A stretch of DNA of 64,000 nt from Linanthus parryae (GCA_023055425.1 JALGPY010000008.1:8814501-8878500), one strand, 5' to 3'. Numbered from the stretch's first letter, positions 1 to 12,790 are shown. Made by a program: numbers and translations. Notes: generated by a model from the letters alone, not told the origin.

Positions 1-3000
1 TCGTCAAGCGTCCATCCCCGTTGATGGGATTCGGAAGCGACTCCAGAATGACGATAGGATGGATCCGCCTGGGTGTCCAGATTGGCAAAATCAAGTGTTC
101 AGCAAAATTCTATGTCATAGATGCGAACACTACGTATCACATGATTATAGGCTGGGCCTGGATTCATCGCTTTGATGCTGTCCCTTCAACAGCTCACCAA
201 GTGATGAAAGCTATCTGGAATGACAGAATAGTTGAGATACCAGCTTCGATAAATCCTTTCAACATGGATGAAGCGCATCTCAGTGAGGCGGTGTGGTTCA
301 CTGAGATGGCAGATGAGCAAACGCCGGGACCGTTCAACCCCACTCCTTTGCCCCGTTGGGAGGACATCAAAGATCAGTCACCCGCAGGAGTGATGGTGAC
401 AAGAGAGGAAGCCAAGGAAAAGCCGTCTACGCGAGAAGAAGCGCCGCGGATTGCCTACTAGCGAAAGAACGTGTACACTCTGAAAAGGATAGCAAAACAT
501 GATCCTGAAGGCAAGGAGATAGAGAGTTTCTACGCCAACGGGAAGAAATGCTATCGCATATGAAGGTGTGCGTGGGTGTCCTCACGCGAGCATGAGGATA
601 TCCCTGAGCAAATCAATCAAATTGAGCAGGTTTTGGAAACAGACAAACCAATGCCAAGCGTTCTAGAGGAGAAACTCAAAGAAGCACCCGAATGCATGGA
701 GGACAAACCCAGACCGCAAAAGCAGGAGCTGAAGGAGGTATTCCTAAGCCCGAGCGAAGAAAAGAAGAGGCCAGTCTTTCTAAGTGCGGACCTCACAGGC
801 GAAGAGGAGGAAAGATTGCTACAACTCTTGACTGAATACAAAGACGTGTTCGCATGGGAATACGATGAAATGCCCGGTCTGGACACGAGCATCACCATGC
901 ACCGGTTGGATGTAATTCCAGGATCCAAACCGGTAAAGCAGAGCACAAGAAGCTTTAGGCCGGATCTCAACGTGAAGATTAAGCAGCAAATTGTCAAACT
1001 CCTGGATGCCAAATTTATAGAGCCAAATCACCATCCCACATGGTTGGCCAACATTGTGCCAGTAGTAAAGAAGAATGGGCAACTTCGCATTTGTGTAGAC
1101 CTCCGGGATCTTAATCGTTTCTGCCCCAAGGATGATTTCCACTCCCCAACATCGACTTACTTATCGATTCGACCGCGGGTCATCGCATGTTCAGCTTCAT
1201 GGACGGCTTCAGTGGGTACAATCAGATCAAGATGGACCCCGAAGATGCACGGAAAACCGCATTCATCACCCCGGTGGGAGTCTTCAGTTATACGGTTATG
1301 CCTTTTGGCCTCAAAAACGCAGGTGCGACTTACCAGCGGGCCATGATGGCCCTGTTTCACGACATGATGCACAAGGAAGTAGAATTTTACGTGAATGACC
1401 TAGTTGTCAAATCCAAGGAAGAGGAAGACCACCTTGGGGATTTGCGGAAAGTGTTCAACAGATGCAGAAGCTTTCAATTAAAGATGAACCCCATGAAGTG
1501 CGCATTCGGGGTAACATCGGGGAAGTTCTTGGCATGTGTGGTACATCGTCAAGGAATAGAGCCTGATCCTGCGAAAGTATCAGCCATCACTAGCATGACG
1601 CCGCCGCATAACCAAAGTACCTCGAAAACCTTCCTGGGAAAGCTATCCTACCTGCGAAGATTCATCCCAGCGATCACCGAAATCACCTACTGTTTCAGCG
1701 ATCTTCTCAAGAAAGATGCTACATACACCTGGACTACAGAGCACGAGGCTGCGTTCGGAAAACTAAAGGAGCTGCTGACATCGTCAAAAGTAATGATCGC
1801 ACCTCAGCTCGGATCACCACTCTTGTTGTATCTGACGTCAACAAGGAGGTCTATAGGGGCACTCCTAGCTCAGGAGTATGAGGGTCAAGAAAGGCCCATC
1901 TACTACATTTCTCGCATAGTGCAGCCCGCAGAATGAAGGTACACGGACATCGAGCGACATTGCCTTGCTTTATTTTTCGTAATAGAGAAGTTGAGGCACT
2001 ATTTTGCTTCGCTCAAAGTGGTGGTGGTCACAAAGAGTGATCCTATACGGTATCTTCTGACTCACAATACCCCTGGGGGAAGATTGGCAAAATGGTATAT
2101 GACCATTTCTCAATATGACATCACATGTATTCGACCCCGGGCGATCAAGTCGCAAGCGGTAGCGGATTTGCTAGCACAGTTACCTGATAACAGTCATGAG
2201 CCTGTGATTGAAGAAGAATTGGAGGGACCTGAAATCTACGCAGTTGAGCTGCCCTATTGGACGCTCCATTTCGATGGCTCGTCAACAAGGAAAGGTGGAG
2301 GCATTGGAATAGTCTTGACCAAACCAGATGGAGAGGTCATACAAATGTCCGCAAAGCTTGACTTCGCAGTCACCAACAACGAAGCAGAGTATGAAGCCCT
2401 CATCGCAGGACTTCGCGCGGCAAGGGCCCTAGAAGTAAGCAATCTGACGGTTATGGGGGACTCCAAGCTAATCGTCAAACAAGCCTCGGGCGAGTATGGT
2501 TTAAAGGAGATAAACCTATTGCCCTACCGGACCTTAGTACAAAAACTGGTGCAACAGTTTTGCGACGTTAGGTACGAGCACAAACCCAGAGCGGACAATA
2601 GGCATGCTGATGCTTTAGCTACCTTGGGATCCAAGGTTAGTGCAGATAAATGTCCCGCGAGAATCTCGATTGAGGTGCGAACATCCTCGACATTGACAGA
2701 GGACGCGTGCGACGACGAATGCATGGATGATGCGGACTGGAGAAAGTCAATCTTACGTGCCATTGCAGAAGGCACGAGAAACGAGAATTGGGCATCCACG
2801 AAATGGTATTGCATACATGACAACACCCTCTACTACAAGGGCCCTGGCGGAATACTCATGCGATGTGTCTCGGAGCAGGAGGGACAAGCGCTGTTAGAAA
2901 AGATTCACCAACATGCTTGCGGGGAAAGTGAGGTGGTAATCTATCGGAAAGCTCGGAGGTATGGAATTCACTGGCCGAATATGTCAACAGCCTCAGCATT

Positions 3001-4300
3001 GATTCAAGGAAATTGCGAGAGTTGCGCACTGATCAAAGACTCTCTATGAATTACTCTAACCGACGATGATGTGGATTGGAGGAAACCACTCTTTGACTTT
3101 CTCACACAGGGTATTGTGCCTGAGTCGAGAAAAGAAACTGAGAAACTAAAGAGAAAAGCAGCACGGTATGTGGTGCAAGAAAACATGCTTTGGCGAAGGG
3201 GCCATGAGGGTAACCTGCTGCGATGTCTAGAAATCAAGGAAGCACAAGAGGTGATGGACCTTTCTCATCAAGTGGAACATCGGGGAGGTGCGAAGTTATG
3301 TAGACAGCTCCTCTCGGTTGGTTACTTCTGGCCCACCATGGAGGCAGATTGCCGCACTAAAGTAAGACGGTGCCAGGGGTGCCAATTCAAAGGTAATCTA
3401 GTGCACGCTCCTGCTGTAGATCTACATGCGTTGGGAACACCATGGTCGTTCCATACATGGGCTTTGGATTTTGTTGGTCCCATTCGACCAACCTCGCACG
3501 GGAATCAGTTCATTCCCACCGCGACCGAGTTGTTCACCAAGTGGGTAGAAGCAATACCACTAAAGACGGCAAATGCGCTAGCCGTGGTCCATTTTATCCA
3601 AGAAAGCATCAAATGCAGGTTCGGAATTCCAAACACCATTCTCTCGGATAATGGCACCCCCTTTGTCAATCGCCAGGTGGCTGCAAAGCTAGCAGAGTAC
3701 AACCTAAGGTAGATATGCTCTACCCCATACTACTCGAAGGGGAATGGTCAAGCGGAAGCAACCAACAAGACGTTATTAGGGATCTTGAGCAAGATGGTGG
3801 CGGATGACCTTAAGAAATGGGCTGATTCGTTGAACATAGCCTTGTGGGCCTATCGGACTTATCCAATGACGCCCACAGGAGTCTCGCCATTCCTTTTATG
3901 CTATGGAGCTGAAGCAATGGTACCTGCGGAGGTGAAGATCAACTCTGCAAGGTTGGCTTTTCATGCATTATATGACAATCAACGCGATCATGACTTGGTC
4001 CTGTTAGAAGAGAAGCGGGAGCAAGCTAAAAGGACTAATAAACGATACCAAGAAAGGATAGCTCGTGCGTACAACAAAACAGTCCAACGTCGAGATTTCG
4101 CAGTTGGAGATTTGGTCTTGCGCGCGTCGGACCATTACATGCGAGAGGCGGCTCACCCAAAATTCGCAGCCAATTGGGAAGGACCCTTTGAGGTCACAGA
4201 AGTCTTTGATAGTGGCTACTGCAACATACAGAGGTTACATGGAACGAACTCAACCCCAAGCTCAGTCAACATGCGCTGGATTAAGAAGTATTATCCTTAA
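1..4300 (+). pseudogene. Ty3/gypsy (Tat-lineage) pol polyprotein, decayed, 5' end outside window
   Basis: This is the retrotransposon polyprotein that would make protease, reverse transcriptase (RT), RNase H and integrase. In order I read: the C-terminal half of a retropepsin (21-461, ...YHMIIGWAWIHR...); RT (about 870-1560, with FSFMDGFSGYNQ and MPFGLKNAGATYQ); a first RNase H (about 1700-2140); a second RNase H (about 2250-2640, with HFDGSS, NNEAEYEAL, GDSKLIV, DNRHADALA), which is the hallmark of the Tat/Ogre/Retand group; and integrase (about 3280-4300, with the zinc-finger end CQGC, a DFVG core and YYSKGNGQAEATNKT). The gene is dead: in-frame stops lie at 459-461, about 560, 1934-1936, 3047-3049 and 3710-3712, and there is a 1-nt loss near 1139. 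The RT box reads YVND instead of YVDD (about 1387-1398), so a catalytic aspartate is lost. Gag and the 5' LTR would lie before base 1. Confidence 0.93.
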
Positions 4301-4334
4301 CTCCTTTCATTATATGCGTTAGATTACAACGTCT

Positions 4335-4460
4335 AATTTATGCTCTGTATTGCTAGAACTTGTGCATCCTCTCTCCCATACGAGGGAATTGTAATTTCAT
4401 CTCTCCCATATGAGAGTATTCTATAATAAAAAGACTTCTCCCAAATGGGAAGAACTTTAT
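4335..4460 (+). repeat. Three short stem-loops after the gypsy integrase
   Basis: Just past the pol stop, three successive copies of a CTCTCCCATA(C/T)GAG-like palindromic unit occur (about 4368-4386, 4400-4417 and 4435-4452). Each can fold as a small hairpin. They sit in the untranslated spacer of the Tat element. Function unknown. Confidence 0.45.
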
Positions 4461-4479
4461 GATTTCAGCTGCCTTGATC

Positions 4480-4815
4480 GCTTTATTTATCTATATAGTT
4501 TAAGCCTATCCGCCGTGATAGCAGCCTATGTGAATATGATCTTAAGTGATCTACAAAAGCCTATATGTCGAGATAGCACCCGTACTTGAGTCTAATCTTA
4601 AGTAAATCTCAAGCCTATCTGCCAAGATAGTAAAGCTATGCAAATGCGATCTCGGACGATCTAAAATCATATCTGCGAATCTATCTGACGGATAGCAAAT
4701 CATAGCAACAATGCAAAGTGTGAATACAACACTACAAAAGGCCAAATTTGCCAATACGCATGCGAAATTGTAATTTGTTGTAACAAAAACAGCAAATCAT
4801 GCAAAGCGATTTATC
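4480..4815 (+). repeat. Degenerate tandem repeat in the gypsy 3' spacer (left half)
   Basis: A loose 55-60 bp unit recurs, built around 'aagcctatcYgccRagatag' followed by 'gcRatctNaagYgatcta' (about 4501, 4556, 4609 and 4670). Tat-lineage elements often carry such arrays between pol and the 3' LTR. Related units continue after the TRIM (about 5400-5510), so the TRIM landed inside the array. Confidence 0.6.
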
Positions 4816-4816
4816 A

Positions 4817-5393
4817 TTATGTGTAACACCCGTGGATTACTGTCCCAACAACTTCTTTATCCGTACCACCGGATAAAAATGCTTAAGCCTTGAAGGTGCT
4901 AGTAGTAATCCACAAGGTATACCATATACCAAATGTCAAACTCACAAACCTCCAATGTGGGACATAAATCCACAATCTCTCAACCATATATACATCTAAT
5001 CCACATTATCAATCCACAATATCTCGATGTGGGACGGGATATTACAATCCCCCCACCTTATATACTCGACGTCCTCGTCGAGTGTGCCCAGTCACGTATC
5101 CCCTTGGCTGGCGGCGAACCGCCACGGAGCCCTTGCGGGACCAGGGTTGGCTCTGATACCATTTGTAACACCCGTGGATTACTGTCCCAACAACTTCTTT
5201 ATCCGTACCACCGGATAAAAATGCTTAAGCCTTGAAGGTGCTAGTAGTAATCCACAAGGTATACCATATACCAAATGTCAAACTCACAAACCTCCAATGT
5301 GGGACATAAATCCACAATCTCTCAACCATATATACATCTAATCCACATTATCAATCCACAATATCTCGATGTGGGACGGGATATTACATTATG
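4817..5393 (-). mobile_element. Complete TRIM (miniature LTR retrotransposon) with target duplications
   Basis: Two 225-bp direct repeats, 4822-5046 and 5164-5388, look identical base for base, start TGTAACACC and end GATATTACA. They are flanked by a 5-bp target duplication TTATG (4817-4821 and 5389-5393). The 117-bp inside has no coding capacity. On the minus strand a primer-binding site complementary to initiator tRNA-Met (TGGTATCAGAGCC) directly follows the LTR at 5164-5388, and a purine tract (GGTGGGGGGAT) precedes the other LTR, so the element runs on the minus strand. Total 567 bp plus duplications. It needs enzymes from other elements to move. Identical LTRs mean a recent insertion. 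Confidence 0.95.
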
Positions 5394-6613
5394 AGTCAAA
5401 ATGACTTACAATTTATCTGTCTAGATAGCAACTTACAAGCGAAAAGCTCAGACCAAGCTAGTTATGCAGCCAACATGGCTTACAATGCATCTAAATAGCA
5501 GCCTACAAGCAAAAGTTACACATCGGGGGAATCCTTAATAAAAAAGGATCGACCTACTGCTCCTAACAGAAGCTATGCGATAAAACGATCTGCGACTAAA
5601 GATCTGTAGCAAGTAGGGTGCTCCTATGAAAAGGACGGCCTACTAACACTACAAGAGCTATGCGACGCTATGTTCAAGATCCCAGGATCTGACAAGGCCT
5701 CTGTCTGATCAACACCCCAAGAGATGTTCCTGAGGAACCACCTGTTCTGGCGAAGAACAGGCAAGCAGCAACTCCTAGGGCAAGAGGCTCCTTGTCCACG
5801 GAGACGAGCACAATAGCTCGCCACCCTGAGCTCAAGAACGTGGTGGCGAATGGTCATCCTCCGGGCAAGCTAGAGGAGAAATCCACCGTTCATTACGAAC
5901 CGGTAAAAAGGCCAGTACGGCATTGCACCTCGCCGGGAGGCGGCCGGAAGCATGACCTGCAAACATAATAGACGAAGAAAATTCTTCGAGCAAACATGAG
6001 GTATTCTCTGCATCTTCTTTATGATAATTATAAAGATCAATAAGCCTTGTAAAGCAGATCTTGGAAGCTATTTCTATGGCACAAAGCACAAACTCAGGTT
6101 TCACAACTTGAAGCTGCCATGAATCAACGAAAGATAAGCGTTGAAGCCAGCAGTCGTAGGGACTCACGACAAGCCACATTGAGGGATGAAGAACCCAAGT
6201 AGCAGAAGGCAGGGTTTATATAGACCCTGTTGGGACTCTTCAGTTGCTTAAATGAGTCAGCAAAACTTGGAAAAAGGGTAAGAATCAATCACTTACGCCT
6301 TGAAAAGAGGCAACAATCAATTACCCTACTAAAGGCTATGACGATTCGGTTGCGTATCCTAATTAATGACAGATGGTCATGATACGAATGGACTTCCCAA
6401 GGAAAGCGTGCTTATCTAATAAGCAATTAGCGCGAAAATCAAGGTAGAATATCAATAGCTGACGTCATAATTTGTATACACAGAGATATTCGAGCAAATC
6501 CCGGGAAGGACAAAACAGACATTCAAATTCTTTTTGAACAAAAAAGGGGGGAGAAACCCTATAAACATTACAGTAATGTTTTAGCATTTTTCTCGACACA
6601 AATTTGCTATTGT
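5394..6613. other. Gypsy internal spacer, non-coding
   Basis: This stretch lies between pol and the antisense plant-mobile-domain gene. The first 120 bp carry more units of the degenerate array (…tctagatagcaacttacaagc…). The rest has no credible coding sequence. It belongs to the Tat element. Confidence 0.6.
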
Positions 6614-9600
6614 TCAAAATAAGCCTTTGACCAGGGAGTCATCAGGAGTAAACTGACGTGACAAATTTGCCACTTGCTCCACTTCTTGCTTCAATCGCTC
6701 GTAGTTGGCGCTCATTTCATGGAAGAGCTTCACAGCTGCTTCAGCTTTCTGCTTTTGCTGCTCCATCTTCTGCTCCTCAGCTGCGAGGTTATGGAAGCCG
6801 CGCTTCAAATTCACGGCCGCGCGAATCTGGGTGACTCTTTTGACAAGATACCCAAAACCCAGCTTGCCTTGAACTTTGGCGTGAAGGTTTTGACACATGC
6901 CGAAAAGCAACTCCGCACTCTGAGGAGAGATGGTCGCAGGTGTGGCCGCAGATAGCTGCTCCAAAATCCAGATGGCTTCAGTCAAAAACAGTCTTCTGAC
7001 GAAGGGCCCTATCTCCAGAGACCTCACAAATGATTGAGGATAGGAGAGGCGCATCCGAACTAGCCAGTCCACGTCAGCTTGCTTCAACCCTAAGCAATGT
7101 TAAACCAAGTTAGACTATCGAACTTGTAAATGAAGAATGCGAGATGCGAACAACAATCACGACATACCAGTCCCTTCAAGGATCTCGCGCAAAGAAGGAA
7201 TGCGCATTGCCGGGACAGCTGAAGCTTTTCCTCGCTCCATTGCCCTCCCATCAGCTGCGAGCTCTAACTCTTCATAGTTGGTAGGAAGAATATAAGCCGC
7301 ACCAGGTGCGATTGCAGCCCCGACCTGCGATCTCCAAAAGTTCCACGCAGGAAGAGTCACTGCAGGCTCAGTCATCGCCGGAGGCATGGCAGCAGTAGAA
7401 ATTGCAGCTTGATCGGGGATGCCTTCAGGTGCGACAGCATCAGCAGCATCTGCTTCTGTTTCCTCAGCAGCAGCATGGGAATCCTCCTCCATCAACACGG
7501 TGTCAGCTTCGGCATCATCATAAACTTCAATGATGTCCTCGAAGGGCTCTCCCGCATACTCAGCAGCTGCGACGGGCTTCTCGGTATGAGAACTCGGCAC
7601 TGGGACATAAGATGCGGAAGGTTGACTCCTCTGTCCCAGCATGGCTTCACCAGCACTACCTGCGATACATATCAAGATGATGTGAGGTAACTTATATCGA
7701 ACAATATTTTATTATTTCGGTAAAACAAGGGTGAGCACCTCCACGCGAGGGTTGGATTGCGGTATCTTCGTCATATGCTAAGGACGCGGAACCTTGTCCT
7801 ATTAATGTATCTTCATTAAGCATATCTTTAAGATGAGCGTGACCTGGGGCGCGAAGAAACCAGTCATGATTATGTTTGGGTTACTAAGCCTAGTTCACAA
7901 AATGTTGTTCAAATGATTACCTGAAGACTCACCGCACTTGCTTACTAGCCAGCGGCGAATGTCAGCTTTCGATAAGCTGTGCTTTAACGCACCAATAATC
8001 ACATCTCGGTAGGTTACTGCAAGGTTAAAAATCTCACCTTCGTTACCGACTGCGATCTCTTCGAAGTCTGCTTGGACTTGCTCCAGAGCAGCCGCATCCT
8101 CCTCTTGAGCCGCTTCATCCTCATCAACTTGAGGAGACACGTCTTCTGGAAGCACATCTTCCTCATCAGTTGGACGCATCAAGTCGTCGACATGTTGCTC
8201 TTCCAGACTCCTTTGCTTTACGCGTTTAATTTCCTCCTCTTCTCGCTTTCTTCTTCTTTCAGCAGCCTCGGCAGCTGTTCTCCTGGACTCGGCAAGGATG
8301 TCCTCGCTTATGGTTTCGTTGGAAACACCAGAATGAGAACCCCTCTTCTGCCTCTTGTCCAAAAGGCCACTGTTGGTCTCATCATCATCATCTGCAAAGT
8401 AACAATTGGTCAAGATTGTGAAAAAGTTAAGATAATGAGGAAAGAAGTGCGATTGAGATACCTCCCGACTCTTCTTCCTGTATCTCATTTCTTTCTCTGA
8501 AATCTTCAACTCTTTCTTCTTCATTATCTCCTTCTCTCGTCTCCCTTCTCTCCTCCTCTTCCTCCTGGCCAAACGGAACAAAGGTCTCCACTACGAGCTC
8601 CTTCCGTGCTTTGCTTAGCATGCGACCTTTACCCTTATCCTTGGTAGTAAGGGATCTCGCAGGAGGAGAAGTTGGAGCGCTCCTAGGAGAAGAGATTGTG
8701 ATTCCTCTTTGTCTGAGCCTCTTCGCTCTTGCAACAGAAGTTGCTGGAGGAGACGGATCGTTCCTGGGCGGAGACAAGGCTGGAGTGTTGTCTATCAGCG
8801 AGTCAGCAAAAGCATCCATGATCTCGCGAATTTTGGTCTCAACTGCGGGATCCATTTTCAATGCTAGCCGAACTTGTTGTCCCTGTCTTCTCGCAGTAAC
8901 AATGGTAGTGACCAGCGATTTGGAACGCTCACCAGATGAAAACCTCCTCACATAGCACTGCGGCAGAAAATGAAGCATGAAGTTTCAACGTATTGGAATA
9001 AGGAAACTTAGCACATGCAAGAGAGATTGTTTACCTTGGCAAAAGTTTTGCTGTATCTGATGACATGCGAATCGCCTTTCTTAACTGCGGCCATCTTTTC
9101 GTCAAGAATGGTGGAGGGGCACAGGTGATTCTCGCGATCCAGCAATGAATAGCAGCCATATTCAGACTCGTCCAGGCTACAGTTGGGACGGAACGGGAAA
9201 TAATTTCTCTTGATCACAGGAGCTCTGCTTGGCCGAGGGGTTGACTGCGTCTCAAACCTTGTCTGCTGGGTATTCCAATAAGCAACCCAGTTTCTGGAGT
9301 AGCCACCTTCGCGGTTACCTGGGGGTTGCTCGAAGGGAAGATTGCTCCTTAAGATTGTTTTACACTCCCCAGACAGTAACCGCTTGTAGCAGCCTCTTAT
9401 GATAGACTGCGGCCAGATTGATGGTGCCACTGCATCGAAGCCGAACTGGGGAGAAACGCGAGTAGGATCAACATATACGGTGATCCTCTCGTACCTAGGG
9501 GCGAGCTCACGAACATGCTCTGAAAGAGCCGGAAGAGAGCCTCTCAAACACCAGCAAAAGAATTCGCGATAGCGCTCGTGGAAATGCTCCCCGCCCTCGA

Positions 9601-10913
9601 AAAGGAACTCTTCTGAGAAAGCAACAACCTTAGAGGGATACAGTTTTAGGAACCATCGCACATCTCAATGCGCGTGGCGTAAGGCCTGGCTATAGCTCTT
9701 CCCGATTGTCGCATATCAGGCTCCAAACGCACTTAGGAAAGTGAGTTCTGAACCATCTCGCAGCCCGGCCGCTATTGCGCTCTTCCTCCGCACCTGGGGG
9801 ACACCATTTGCTGGGCCTAGAAGGAATAGGGGCATAAGAGGGCAATCGCTCGAAAACCCACATGGTCAAGAAGGCAATGTTGATGTAGGTCAGCACGTCG
9901 AGGCGACCACGCGATTCCTTGATTGCTACGATTAGTTGATCTAGTCTGTGATACAGGGTGCCCAAGACTAAAGGCCCAAGTGCGACCTTCTGACCAAGGG
10001 TTAGCTTCACAGTAAGAGGAAGAACATGATAGAAGACCCCATCATGCGGATGGCCATCGATTAAATACCTCGACAGCCAGGCGCAGAGAAAAGCGCATAG
10101 GGTCAAGTGATAACCCTTGCCATTCACATAGTTTTTAGCCTTTGGGTTTCGGCTCAAAAGCTTCTTGGTGATACTGATGTTCGCATAATCACGAAAGAAG
10201 TATTGCACCCACTTGTTCCAAGTGTTCTTCGCAGATGTGTCAACCAACTGCCAGTCGGGAAGAAGTTCTGTAGGAGTCCACCGGGTGGAAATTTTCTTCA
10301 CCTCTGACAAGCACTCCTCCATCTGCTTGTACAAAGCAATCTCTGCATCAGTTCTCAAGGGACTCAAAGGATCCACCTCACCCACAGGAGACAGATCATA
10401 CAGCATGTGCACATCTTCCAGAGTGGGGGCGGCCTCGAACTCAGCAAAGTGGAACGTGTGGGTCGCAGGCGAGTAACGCGAGAAAAGGTTTAGAAGCATG
10501 GACTGGTCCAGCTTCACAGCAGCACCCTTCATAGCACGGACTACAAAATATATGCCAACGTCGTTTAAAGTAATGGCATGATTGGTCAGTACATGGTCAA
10601 TCCACTCATCCATAAATTCCAATTTCTGAACAAACGCTTGAGTGGAAATTGCAGTGTACGGGAAATACCCATTTTCGACTCCCAATCGAACCACGTCCTT
10701 GGAATCGATCAATTCGAGAAGGGCTGAGTTAACTGGAGGGGTCAACGTTTGCAATTCTTCAGCAGGGACAGGGGTTGGCAGGTTCTTCACCTTAACCCTA
10801 GCATGGTAAAAGTCTTTTCCACCAAGATAGAGGGCTTTTCGCCATAAGGCCTGGGGGAGATCAGGTATTTCTTCGACCTCCTTAATAGGTTTGGTTCCTT
10901 TTGTCTTTGCCAT
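6614..10913 (-). pseudogene. Five-exon plant mobile domain (PMD) gene carried antisense in the gypsy element
   Basis: A spliced gene of about 1270 codons reads opposite to the retrotransposon. Exons (minus): 10913-9035, 8957-8462, 8391-7921, 7659-7168 and 7089-6614. All four introns are GT-AG and keep phase (0,1,1,1). Exon 1 encodes a PMD-type domain: an MAKTKGTK start, a helical hydrophobic region, then LTLCAFLCAWLSRYLIDG and the LTYINIAFLTMWVFERLP segment. Exon 2 is Ser/Pro-rich, exons 3 and 4 are acidic, and exon 5 ends in a coiled-coil-like Glu/Lys/Gln stretch. Exon 1 is broken by about 1 extra nt near 9695 and a TGA at 9665-9667 where the shifted frame expects Trp. A TATA-like ATAAATAC lies on the minus strand near 11400. 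PMD proteins occur as host genes (MAIN/MAIL type) and as transposon passengers; antisense extra ORFs are known in Tat elements. Whether any part is still expressed is unknown. Confidence 0.85.
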
Positions 10914-11671
10914 TCCTGCGGAAAAGCACGCAAAAAGGGGGGAGAAATACACATACTTTAGTTTGAATTTCAAGATTCAGTTCAAGGCATGCGAGGATTT
11001 ATTGGAAGAAAGATGAACAGTCTGGTGTCAATCTTGGAGATTGAAGTTCAGAATCGTTTGAATTATTGGGGATTTCAGAAACCCTACATTCAAAACCCTT
11101 ATAATCTGGGGATTAAATCAAAGTTGGATTCAAAGAGCAAGATCTTCTTCATAGTTTTCAGTGGATAATATGTTTCAGGGAGTTATGGGTTTGCAGATCC
11201 AACACAGTTTAAAGCATATTAAACAAAATTGAAAAAGGCCAACCTTGTTTTGATAAAGCTTGCTTGGATGCGCACAGTTGAAGAAGACGATTGACAAGAG
11301 AAAACTGATGATTGATTATCTGAATCTGCTCTTGAAGGCTTCCGGGTATCATTCACTTTAAGAGAAAGAAGTGATACTTTACAACAATGGAGAGCACAGA
11401 GTATTTATCCAAAAAAAATGAAGGGTTGCGTCCTTTCAGTAGTCGAATCGCAACCGTCACCGTCGAATCGCGCAATCACAGGACAAGCTGACGTCACGCC
11501 TAAAACCCTAAAAGACCAGACGGCACGACTCTAGGGGTTTAGGTCATAATGGCACGCACGGGGGCTGAATCTTCACGTATTTGAATTGGTGCGTGGCGGC
11601 GACGCGTACGTTGGTTCCTGCGCATGGAAGACTATCCGGCTATGAGTCTTCACGCGCAGAAAGGGGGCTAA
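10914..11671. other. Gypsy spacer: 5' flank of the PMD gene, then the polypurine tract
   Basis: Minus-strand leader and promoter region of the PMD gene, without an ORF. A CCGCAG acceptor-like sequence just before the PMD ATG (about 10914-10921) hints at an intron in its leader. The + strand ends in a polypurine tract, AGAAAGGGGGCTAA (11658-11671), directly before the LTR start at 11672, as expected for plus-strand priming. Confidence 0.6.
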
Positions 11672-12340
11672 TGTAGATAGTGCTTTCTGAACAGACAGAT
11701 CTTAGCCACGTGGCAATCATCTAGCACACCATATTGTGCTCCACACACACTGGATCACCAGCCGCGCTGATCCACGTGGGGGCTGCGAGACAAGGCCCTC
11801 GCATATCACTGCACGGGACTTGTAGGGACTTAGTGGTTTGGAGGCTAGAGTAAGTCCTGTCGCGTGCGAGCCAAGCCCGCGCGCGACCCCTAGTAACTGT
11901 TTTTGAGAGATTTATGGCACGATCTTCATGAACCCGGTCAAACTCGGTCAACCCCATAACGGTTCCAGTATACGCGGATAACGTGTTGTAACGGTCCCTA
12001 TATACGCGGACGAACGTGCCGTTGTGGTTAAGCTAATTAAGCCGCCATTGATGGGCGCATTAAGCACACTACAACGGTCACATTCTCTGTTGTATATAGG
12101 ATCGTTAACCCTTCCATACAAGGGGAGAACGACCCAAGATACGCGAAAGCTCTGCCAGAATCATGTCTCTCTCTCTCACAGTACTATTGTCTTACTCTCT
12201 CCCTACACACAACCCCGCATTTCCTGTGCCATTTTCTATTCTCTGCCTTTGGTGTACACAGAGTTCTCTCTGCAAGATTTTCTTGTACACAAAGGGCAAG
12301 AAGCTTTTGTAAACTATTTCGAGGAACTTAAAGTCCGATG
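11672..12340 (+). repeat. 3' LTR of the Tat gypsy element (right edge approximate)
   Basis: Begins TGTAGATAGTGC straight after the polypurine tract. It contains a TATATAGG box (about 12094) followed by a CT-rich leader, so it has the promoter layout of an LTR. The 5' LTR is outside the window, so the right edge cannot be fixed by comparison; about 12340 is an estimate. CRP1 starts only about 450 bp further on. Confidence 0.6.
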
Positions 12341-12650
12341 TTAGACTATTAGGAGTTAAGTTATCAGATGTGGCATCTTTTATAAATGTTTTGCCAGACA
12401 ATAAGAACAAGCTCAGTTTCTTAATATAGCCTTGCAATGTACTGGAGATATGTCGTGTCCAAGCTATATTTGGATTCTTTTTATAAAGCTATATGACGTG
12501 GTCATTTTTTCCAAAATTACAGTAAAAGATTAGAATAATTTTCCACTTGTGAACCCACCTGTCCCTATGTGCATCCACAATAAGTTCCATGTCATGCATC
12601 ATTTAAAGTCTATACTAAAAAGAGCTTAGTTGGGTAAAGAAAAAACAACT
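12341..12650. other. AT-rich intergenic DNA upstream of CRP1
   Basis: I see no ORF, RNA gene or clear repeat here. It separates the gypsy LTR from the CRP1 promoter block. Confidence 0.5.
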
Positions 12651-12687
12651 CTTTCCAAATGTCTCACGTAATCCCTTAATATAAAAG
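12651..12687 (+). promoter_or_regulatory. CRP1 core promoter: shared upstream block and TATA box
   Basis: CTTTCCAAATGTCTCAC (12651-12667) and TATAAAAG (12680-12687) lie 29 bp apart start to start, the same spacing as in CRP2 and CRP3. The TATA starts 111 bp before the ATG. The leader that follows (about 12709-12735, ending tcccacatttttcactatc) is nearly repeated in CRP2. Confidence 0.75.
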
Positions 12688-12790
12688 GCTTTGAAGGCGG
12701 AGAGTACATCTTCGTCCCACATTTTTCACTATCAAGTAATACTTGCAGTACACTGTTACGTTGTTATCTGTATTGTGTGAGATTGAAAAA

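Noticed and set aside
4822..5388. Cassandra-type TRIM with 5S RNA in its LTR
   Set aside because: No 5S rRNA internal promoter is visible in the LTR; it is an ordinary TRIM.
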